Shown in pieces: positions 53,601 to 64,000 of a DNA stretch of 64,000 bases (the stretch's first letter is position 1; every line of letters starts with the position of its first letter). This DNA is from Petrosia ficiformis. Taxonomy: Eukaryota > Porifera > Demospongiae > Haplosclerida > Petrosiidae. The notes below the pieces were generated by a model, which was given only the letters and a program-made list of their open reading frames with translations, did no database searches and had not been told where the DNA came from. Made by a program: the position numbers and the translations under genes. The stretch covers positions 7,488,410 through 7,552,409 of the forward strand of contig OX345640.1 in assembly GCA_947044365.1 (NCBI GenBank), in the 5' to 3' direction.

Positions 53601-56600
53601 GAATGTCTTGAATATCATTATAGCTACTTGTTACATAACTGTTTTTCTTAGATTAATTGATGTAGCCAGAATATGTTCAAAGTATGGTATACCTCACATT
53701 GTTAACAATGCGTATGGAGTTCAAGCATCAAGATGTATGAATATTATAAACGAAGCTATCAGAACTGGTCGAGTTGATGCATTTGTTCAATCTACTGATA
53801 AGAACCTCATGGTGCCTGTTGGAGGAGCTGTGGTTGCCAGCTCTAATGCAGATTTTATCAAACAAGTAGCACAGACATATCCAGGTATGTATTGAGGTTT
53901 ATGTGTAATATAATAATACACATTAATTACTAGCGTTGCACCTATACTTTGTGTTTTATGTGTACTTCAGATACCAGATATTGTAGGCAACTCTACCTTT
54001 TAGCACTACTCTAGCATTTTCTGAAACTCAATCTACTACCGCATGCCGGGAAATGTTTGCAGTGTAATATTTTTGCGAATTTCATGAATTGCACACTACA
54101 CGTGAAAATAAAAATCGCGAAGATATGGGCGTGGTAGCAAGTAAACACCATGTGAATCGATTGTCGCGTCATTGTATCATTGCTTCAAGCGAGATTCTGC
54201 TGTTCCAAGCCCACACGGAGCACTAGATCATTGCTACAGAATAGGGATCAGCATCATTTCCGGCCTCTCGCATGCAAGTCAATACTTCAGCCCTCATTGG
54301 ATCAGGAACCCAGACGTCTTTCTAGATATAGTGACCCCTTATACAGCTTTCACAAATGAACTCTTGTGTCATTTTCATACGTTGAGTAAACAAATTATAC
54401 ACGTTTTTCGGCAGGGTGTCTATCTACTAAAATTGGACTTGATGAAGAATCTTTGTCCCAAGACTGAAGTTATGCTTAATTATTCTAATTTCAAGCTACA
54501 GTTTATCTGTGTAATAAACTATGCTGATCATTTTTTTAATAGGTAGAGCATCATCTACACCAAGTCTTGATGTTTTCATAACTTTACTGTCTCTTGGATG
54601 GTCGGGTTACAAGAAACTCTTAGCAGAAAGAAAGGTCATTTGTACATTTTAAAGGAGGATTATTATATTAATTGTAATTTTTATTTGGAACACAGGAAAT
54701 CTATGACTTGGTTTTGCAGAAGTTGAGCAAAGTAGCGGAAATACACAATGAAAGAGTACTTCAAACTCCAAATAATCCAATCTCAATAGGTAACCATACT
54801 ACAATTAACTGCATGGCTTCATTGAATATATCGTGACTAAGTATGCAAAAGGGATCTTGTTCAATTTCAATTTTTCCGAATATTTGAGATCAACTGCTTG
54901 TTCTGCTTACTTTTCATCTAGCAACAAAATTTGGTAACACTTGTCTTCAAGAATTGCACTTGTTTATCTAACGAGACAGATGAAATAAAACCACTTTTAG
55001 AAATGTTAAATTTCGCATGCTCCTCATTCAGTCACTTACTATCATTATACACACATTTTGCTAATATACAGTATATAGTTGACTTAATAATAATACATCT
55101 GGCTGCAGTGTTTCTTATAAAGGAAAATGAATCACACTGCATGTTACATAAATATTAATGTGAATTTAATGATTACAAATTTTCTTTTGTTTTCTTTCTT
55201 CCTTTACTAGCTATGACTCTCAGTAGTATATCATCAGATAATGTTAACTGGACTGAATTTGGTTCAATGCTATTTGTCAGAAATGTTTCAGGAACAAGGT
55301 TCTTAGCTAACCTTACTTGATTCTGCATGTATAGTGCATGGTATTTAGAGTAGCATACATAAGCTGGAAAAACAATTATCAATTGCTATTTCACTATTAG
55401 GGTAGTTGCTCCAGGAAGTACAAAAACAATTGCTGGTCATAAATTTCAAAATTGGGGTTCTCACTCAAATGAATACCCATGTGCTTATCTCACTGTTGCA
55501 GCTGCTATTGGAATGCAGTCTGAAGATGTTGATACATTTTGTAAACGATTAGACAAAACGTTAACAAAGTTTAGAAAACGATATGATGACAAGGCTTCAG
55601 GTATGTTAATACTCCGAGTTGAATTAATTCTAATTTGCACAATGACACTGATCATGAGCTCCCGTAGTATGCTAAATTCTATCGTATGCCAGGAAATGTT
55701 CGCAATGGAATATTTTCGCAAATTTTGCGAATTGTACACTACTCGCGAAAATATAAATCGCGAAGATCTGGACGTGGTAGCAAGTAAACGGCATGTGAAT
55801 CGATTATGGTGTCATTGTATCATTACTTCAACCGAGATTCTGCTGTTCCAAGCCCACACAGAGCACTATCTTCAAGTGTCCCTTCTTCTGCCATTAATTC
55901 ATAGCCAACAACAGTCATTGAGCAATTGATTATTGCTACAGAATAGAGATCAGCATCATTTCCAGCCTCTCGCATGCAAGTCAATACTTCAGGCTTCACT
56001 GGATCAGGAACTTAGACATCTTTGTAGATATGGTGACCCCTCATACAGCTTTCACAAATGAACTCTTGTGTCATTTTCGCACGTTGAGTAAACAAATTAT
56101 ACACGTTTTTCGGCAGGGCTTCCAAAATTTGAAGTGGGTGGTAAAATTGTAGTAATTCATGAAAATTTAAATTCGTGAATGCTTCAAAATAGGTCTTTCA
56201 CAAAAATATTCCATAGCGAATATTTCCTGGCATACGGTAATTAATAAGCCTTAAAGAGGAAAGTGGAAATTGCTGGTAGTCACAGGGAATTGAACCTAGG
56301 GCCACTGACTTCAGCCACCAGTGTTCTCTCACCACTGAGCTATGACATACGGACAACCATTAGCAATTCACAATCCTCTATGTATACTGACACACCCACT
56401 ATGAACGTACCATCTGAACCCCGTTAGGAGTCGATGCTTGATAAGCTCACTATGCTGCCATTTTGTGTAGGAAGCCAACAAAATTTATAGAAGGGAAGAC
56501 TATTGTGTACTTCCTGCCATGACATTTTGTTGGCTTCCTACATATACAAAACAACATACCAAGCATTTAGCATTCCTTTCAGAATCGCCTTTTTTTTTCC

Positions 56601-57465
56601 AGTGTCGCTCATATAATTATAGCTAGCTAGTCAGCTTAATAATTTTTTTTACGAATATAATAATATATTTCATGAATCTTTGCATTCACAGAGTTGTATA
56701 TGGACTATATATATACACGGTTAAAACTGGTGTGTATACACACACCGAATTTCCACTTTAAAAACTGTACCCCAGGGTGTAAAGGATCAAAGGTTGCCAT
56801 GGCAACACAACACATTGGGGTAGAGTTTTAAAGTGTAATGGATATACACTCTGTTTTAACAGCGTATTTGCTTCAAATGTATCATATATTATGTGATCAT
56901 ATACATGTTTGTTCCACTATTTCAGAAAGTAAAGATAATATTTTGTTCCACTATTTCAGAAAAGTAAAGAGTAATATTTGCTCTAGTCTCGCCAGGCCAG
57001 CCCCTCACACGCTACGCGGAAAGAGGTTCTGGTCAAACTCGCATGTTGCATTCGTGTTTAACACGTCACAGTTGTTGTGGCGTGTTAACCACAGGCTAAG
57101 TGTATAAAGTATGTCAACACCTCAGTTTTAATTAATTTCACCCACTTAAGAAACCCGCCCCAGCTGCTGACTGCAACACAAATGCAACAGGATTTGACAT
57201 ACTTCATACACTTAGCCTGTGGTTAACACGCCACAAAACTGTGGCGTGTTAAACACGAATGCAACATGCCAGACCCTCTTCCCGCGTAGTGTGTGAGGGG
57301 CTGGCCTGGCGAGACTATATTTGCTCCATGTGCATGCCTTATTTTTACTGTCTGTAATACTAGAGCACATGACAGTGATACATGTAAAATGTTAGCTTCT
57401 TCTTCATTCACTTTGTAGTTAAAGATATTCCCACATCTTTGGATCCAAAGGATGTGAAAGAATAA
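50644..57465 (+). CDS. SEPSECS: O-phosphoseryl-tRNA(Sec):selenocysteine synthase
   Basis: A cytosolic PLP enzyme that turns Sep-tRNA(Sec) into Sec-tRNA(Sec) with selenophosphate. Exons: 50694-50810, 51704-51791, 51936-52002, 52099-52217, 52855-53013, 53148-53301, 53652-53884, 54543-54634, 54696-54789, 55211-55298, 55401-55600 and 57419-57465. The total is 1458 nt, 485 aa (human 501). I choose ATG 50694 because MNEES aligns with vertebrate MNRES; the in-frame ATG 50655 would add 13 residues. A four-codon uORF (ATG 50644, MASK then stop) precedes it, and the feature start is set there. Key sites are visible: [20 protein letters not shown] (R98, Q106), NNAYGV, and the PLP lysine K285 in [13 protein letters not shown]. 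The last exon ([15 protein letters not shown]) is short and less certain. AATAAA overlaps the stop codon. Confidence 0.94.
52339..52822 (+). mobile_element. TA-flanked TIR element carrying a HIRAN-like fragment
   Basis: Located in SEPSECS intron 4. The ends are CCATAGTTTCTCTAAA and the complement of CCGTAATTTCTCTAAA, with TA on both sides (52337-52338 and 52823-52824). An open frame at 52463-52735 reads [17 protein letters not shown] and [20 protein letters not shown], like HIRAN domains (conserved N-x-x-D-x-x-A-V), which bind DNA ends or replication forks in helicase-type proteins. The fragment looks captured from a host or larger-element gene. Confidence 0.6.
54039..54417. mobile_element. 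TIR element copy, 3' truncated, in SEPSECS intron 7
   Basis: Starts TA then CCGCATGCCGGGAAATG and parallels 55682-56110, including CCAAGCCCACACGGAGCACT. Homology stops at CGGCAGGG, before the other end. Confidence 0.75.
55682..56237. mobile_element. TIR element, complete copy, in SEPSECS intron 11
   Basis: 556 bp flanked by TA. The ends TCGTATGCCAGGAAATGTTC and GAATATTTCCTGGCATACGG are inverted. It is the same family as 54039-54417. The open frame that continues from exon 11 into it is not coding for anything recognisable. Confidence 0.82.
56276..56350 (-). ncRNA. tRNA-derived SINE head
   Basis: On the minus strand an A box TAGCTCAGTGGTGAGAG (56326-56342) and a B box GGTTCAATTCC (56286-56296) lie 29 nt apart, the spacing of a tRNA gene. 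A CACTG/CAGTG stem in the middle has an 11-nt loop, too long for a working anticodon loop. I therefore read it as a SINE promoter rather than a tRNA. Confidence 0.6.
56720..56860. mobile_element. Short MITE with GTTAAAAC ends
   Basis: Inverted ends GTTAAAACTGGTGTGTAT and ATATACACTCTGTTTTAAC, an inner pair around CTTTAAAA/TTTTAAAG and a palindromic centre GTTGCCATGGCAAC. Confidence 0.7.
56984..57317. mobile_element. Mutator-like MITE with 9-bp target duplication
   Basis: 334 bp with inverted arms of about 130 bp, starting TAGTCTCGCCAGGCCAGCCC and ending with the complement. It is bordered by exact 9-bp repeats TATTTGCTC (56975-56983 and 57318-57326). Long arms plus 9-bp duplications are the hallmark of Mutator-like elements. 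It lies in SEPSECS intron 11, about 100 bp before the last exon. Confidence 0.88.
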
Positions 57466-57623
57466 AATCTGAAACATAATGACATGTTGTGAGTTTTTAT
57501 GAGGTATAGGAATTGTACAATCATGAATAATTTTATGTTGTGTATTAATTATAATTTTTCTAATCATCATACATGCCACAAATAAATTACACAGACGAAA
57601 AGATAGTTGTAAAGAATAAGGGC

Positions 57624-60523
57624 TCACACTTCTGTAACTTTGTAAGTGTAAGTTTTAGAACCGGTTTCCAAGTCAGTTCTATCCACAGATATTGTTGTAT
57701 AATTCTCTGAGTCACTCTCACTATGATCACATGTTCTTAAGAACATCATAATAGATTCTAAACCTTTTCTACACACAGCCAGTGGAGGGTATCTAAGCGG
57801 ATTGCCGTTAAGTGTTATCCCTTGTAGCTTACTCAAAGAAGATAAAGATTCTGGCAATTTTACCAGTTTATTCTGTGCTAAGTGTAATTGCTTAAGGTTT
57901 TGAAGTCCACTTATATTCTGTGGTAGTGTAGTGAGTAGGTTATCAGCAATGTGTAGGATATCCAAGTTTAGGAGATTACAAATCGAAGGTGGCATATTCA
58001 CAATTTTGTTTGACTTAAGATAGAGTTCTTTCAAATTTTCTAGAAGGCCAATTTCATTTGGAAGACAATTAATTGAATTGTTTTCCAAATTGAGAATGCT
58101 TAAAGAGTTGAGGTGGCAAATCTGAACTGGGAAGTCATGAAATTTGTTGTTTTGAAGAGCCAGCACTTTTAAGTTTGTCAAATTTATAAACTGCTTGCTC
58201 AATGATGATAGATGGTTACCACACATAATGAGATGCTGAAGTTGCAGCATCTTGCAAACTACACATGGGAAACTCTTGAAGCAGTTTCCAGAAACATCAA
58301 GAAGTGTTAAGGACTGATCTAGATGACCTTCAGAGGCAGAGTTAGCAGGGAGAGTACTTAGTCTGTGATTCTTTAATATTAATTCCTTGATAGGCACCTA
58401 TATAAAGAAAATGCAGTACATACGTAATCATATACATAAAAATGGGGTCTTATTTAATTCCGCATGTTGTTGGCTTCTTGCACAAGATAGCTGAAAAACA
58501 AGCAGTTCTTCTGAAATGTTTGTGGAAGAACAAGACCCCTTTTCATGTGCTAGTATTACATATATAAGGACTGCAACTGTATTGCATATAGACTGTACAC
58601 TGTTATGCTGCATGCATGACATGCAGCTTGCATGCCAGTATAATCAATCCATACAACTGCAATGTTTTTTCTCAGTTACACTGTCACACAATTATATTTA
58701 ATCCCTATTAGTCTTTGTATATACCTGTGATGTAGCTATCACTGCAGACGTTATGAAAACATCTGGTAAATTGGACCATAAGCCATGCCATCGATCAAAT
58801 GACACTGATGCAGTACCTTCATGACCACCTGTAATGAGTATAATACTGTTACAAAGTTATATATAACATCATTGCAGAATACAGCTGTGCATATGAAATC
58901 TGCAGACGTTTTCATCATGCTATACACTGTGACTCAAGTAGTCTAACTTAGTTAGACTTAACCTATACTACAAGCACAAACGAAGTGTCTGTTCAACCAA
59001 TGTACTGTGCCCACATCATTCATTTGTTATACTCTAACTCAGCTATACACTAACTATAAAGGAAGTGTCTAGCTGGTTAAGTCATTATACTAGTATTCAT
59101 CAGATTTTCGGTGATTTTAGTTGGTGTCAAACCCAATAATAATATTCATAACCAATATCCTCAATGCAGTTATGAATTCATTGCCAGTTTTGCCAACTGG
59201 ATGGTCTTGATGAATGCTAGTACACTAGACCATTCATTCATTGTCGTATTTGAGTTGAGTTGCATTAAACTATTACTCATGGAGAAGGGAAAGGTCTTGA
59301 GAAAAGCTACACTACATCACAATGGCTTTGTTTTAACAAGCTTCATACTCTTTATAATGAAATTCGTATCGGTATTGAGGAAATTCATCGCTGACCACAT
59401 TTACTATTGTGCATTAGGGCTGGAGTGTTATACCAAACACCGAGTGGTATTTTAACAAATGGTGGTATTGCTCATTCCCAGACCCTTCCTTCATAGAACG
59501 TTGGGTCTGGCTCCATGAGACTACTCTGCCATGGGCTGGATACCAAAGCGAAGAACATACAGCCTTTGGTATTCTTAGAATCTTGCAGTTCTTATGCTTT
59601 AGGCCACATAAACAAAATTCATTGTTTCTCATCCTCTTGTTTACATAATATCAATGCGGAGGGCGGGTATTTACTATTTATATTTTAACACTTTTTATAA
59701 TTAAAAACACCACACAACCAGACCAAGGTTTTAGAATTTTTATTCCTGACCTTATCTGAACGATTACCAGCACCATGTCAGATATATAGTCCCTGTTTAT
59801 AAGTGTGAATACTAACTATATCAATCACCTTTCTCCTCCAATGCTCATGTTTAATGTCACGTGATGCTGTGGTAAGGATCACGTGACCCCCAATGATAAT
59901 TGGTGTGGGCGGGGATGAGAAACAATGAATTTAGTTTATGTGGCCTTACATGAAATAATCAAGACAGAACTATTTATCTATAACATATATGTTAATGCAT
60001 CACTAAGCCAGGCCTGACACAATACAGTGACGTTGTTCATTATTACGCATGATATAAAGCTTTTGAGGTATAGTTCACTGCCTTCTTCTATTTCACATTT
60101 TCTATTGGCTGAAACAAACATTCCAATGTCATCTAGGTATTAAAAGATTGCTGTAGAGATGTCAGCCAAACTGAATATAGATGTTTCTCGGAAATGAATG
60201 TAATTAATTAGTGTCAAGATCACACACGCCATAAAAATATATTAAAGATGTTGGTTGTAAGGTCTGCCACGTGAGACTAATGCTATGGTAATTCCTGTTA
60301 CGTGTCAACTAGATACTTGTGACACCTGGCTTTGTTCACAGTTACCTGTTGGACATTTTGTGATCACAACTTTGAACCAGTTAGTGTCCACAAGCCCAAG
60401 TTCATTCAATGTATTAGGTTGTAGAGGTGGCGGTTGTTGAGGGTTGCCTCCAGGAACTTGTTGCATAGGTGGAATAACTACAGCCGCTTGTCCACCTTGA
60501 ACACCACCTATTCCAGCAGCCAT
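57624..60523 (-). CDS. Leucine-rich repeat protein
   Basis: Exons 60346-60523, 58725-58828 and 57624-58397; phases fit and the sum is 1056 nt, 351 aa. Residues 1-45 are G/Q/P-rich (VIPPMQQVPGGNPQQPPPLQ). A segment NELGLVDTNWFKVVITKCP, then FDRWHGLWSNLPDVF follows. About nine LRRs of the short (about 23-residue, L-P-x-x-I) type run from about residue 95 to 300, for example LKELYLKSNKIVNMPPSICN, ending GNPLRYPPLAVCRKGLESIM. This pattern is seen in SHOC2/LRRC-type intracellular LRR proteins. The acidic S-rich tail lacks a membrane anchor. The exact orthologue is not recognised; it is probably a cytosolic protein-binding scaffold. The 3' end faces that of SEPSECS, with 158 bp between the stop codons. 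Confidence 0.85.
59601..59947. mobile_element. Inverted-repeat element in LRR-gene intron 1
   Basis: Ends AGGCCACATAAACAAAATTC and GAATTTAGTTTATGTGGCCT with ATTGTTTCTCATCC inside. Non-coding interior. Confidence 0.8.
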
Positions 60524-60716
60524 CCTATGGTTAAAGAAATCATCTGTGATCCATTATATAGATAAACCACAACTCATTCATACCTAGACAAAGAGTGGGC
60601 ATTAAATAGAGAAGGCGGTACAATTAGTTTATACGCATGCGCAGAGAATACTCAGAACAGTGACTTGTCAGCGTACTTACACCCTTTTCAGTCCTTTTGT
60701 TTTTTCGTATTGTAAG
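60524..60716. promoter_or_regulatory. Divergent promoter, LRR gene and SRSF10-type gene
   Basis: Only 193 bp separate the two start codons on opposite strands, so 5' UTRs and core promoters must share this interval. No clear TATA box. It contains a GCATGCGCAG motif (an NRF1-like palindrome) at about 60635. Confidence 0.6.
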
Positions 60717-63694
<2,978 letters not shown>

Positions 63695-64000
63695 TTAATA
63701 ACAATATCTTGACTATTAACTGAATCCAAACTCGTAAACATTTTGAGTATTATTTTAAAATACAAGTGACTCATTTAATTAGTAGGTGTGAATAGTAATG
63801 ACACTGTGGAATGTGATTAGTCACTGTGTTGCTATAGCAACTAAATGAAGAATGATAATTCTGCATGAGTAGGGTTATGTAATTATTAGTTACACATTGT
63901 GATATTTTGGTATTTAGATCAGACCCTACATGCTCTTGATCAAAATGAAGTTGTTTTTGTGAAAGACGGCAATTCCTATATATATGCATACTGTCACAAA
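63695..64000. other. 3' flank of the SRSF10-type gene
   Basis: AT-rich, no gene or repeat recognised before the window ends. Confidence 0.5.

Noticed and set aside
54172..54546. 124-codon plus-strand frame in a SEPSECS intron
   Set aside because: It lies over the truncated TIR element and the edge of exon 8 in another frame; no protein similarity.
55401..55929. Extension of SEPSECS exon 11 into the following intron as the C-terminus
   Set aside because: The extension is transposon sequence. A good gtatgt donor at 55601 and a phase-matched acceptor at 57419 give a more family-like length.

Overview
The window is nuclear DNA of a non-vertebrate animal. It is AT-rich and its genes are cut into many short exons by mostly short GT-AG introns. 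The proteins are animal-like (centractin, TTC1, SEPSECS, an SRSF10-type SR protein), and the intergenic DNA is packed with small inverted-repeat elements and microsatellites. A sponge or another early-branching metazoan would fit, but the sequence alone does not prove the species.

Positions 1-30400 are a duplicated, repeat-rich region. A block of about 3 kb (1-3090 and 13700-16650, direct) carries minus-strand exons of a PLPP4/5-type lipid phosphatase; the right-hand copy keeps five consecutive coding exons. Three paralogous intronless genes (3945-4670 +, 18554-19288 +, 25899-26591 -) encode coiled-coil proteins of about 230-244 aa with an invariant R-N-x-x-A-H-P motif. That motif fits the RX4-6H signature of HEPN domains. 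Around them lie broken hAT transposases, a pogo-like remnant, a piggyBac-like end, foldback elements, a 23-bp minisatellite with higher-order structure, and a decayed partial copy of centractin that abuts the last exons of a DDHD-type phospholipase.

Positions 30900-41300 hold two complete plus-strand genes: centractin/ARP1 (17 exons, 375 aa) and TTC1 (8 exons, 313 aa). Their introns carry nested hAT-type MITEs, a large foldback element and a perfect 39-bp hairpin next to a 5' splice site.

Positions 44100-63700 hold four genes. The first is an unrecognised minus-strand gene (4 exons, 371 aa). The second is SEPSECS, the last enzyme of selenocysteyl-tRNA synthesis (+, 12 exons, 485 aa). The third is a leucine-rich-repeat protein (-, 3 exons, 351 aa) that converges on SEPSECS and shares a 193-bp divergent promoter with the fourth. 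The fourth is an SRSF10/SRSF12-type splicing factor (+, 8 exons, 194 aa), whose RNP1 motif is interrupted by a U12-type AT-AC intron.

The identified genes are cytoskeletal/chaperone (centractin, TTC1), selenoprotein synthesis (SEPSECS) and RNA processing (SRSF10) functions. Nothing indicates a single pathway; the neighbourhood is ordinary metazoan gene order with a very active layer of small DNA transposons. All exon joins are my own manual reading of splice sites, reading frame and family similarity.
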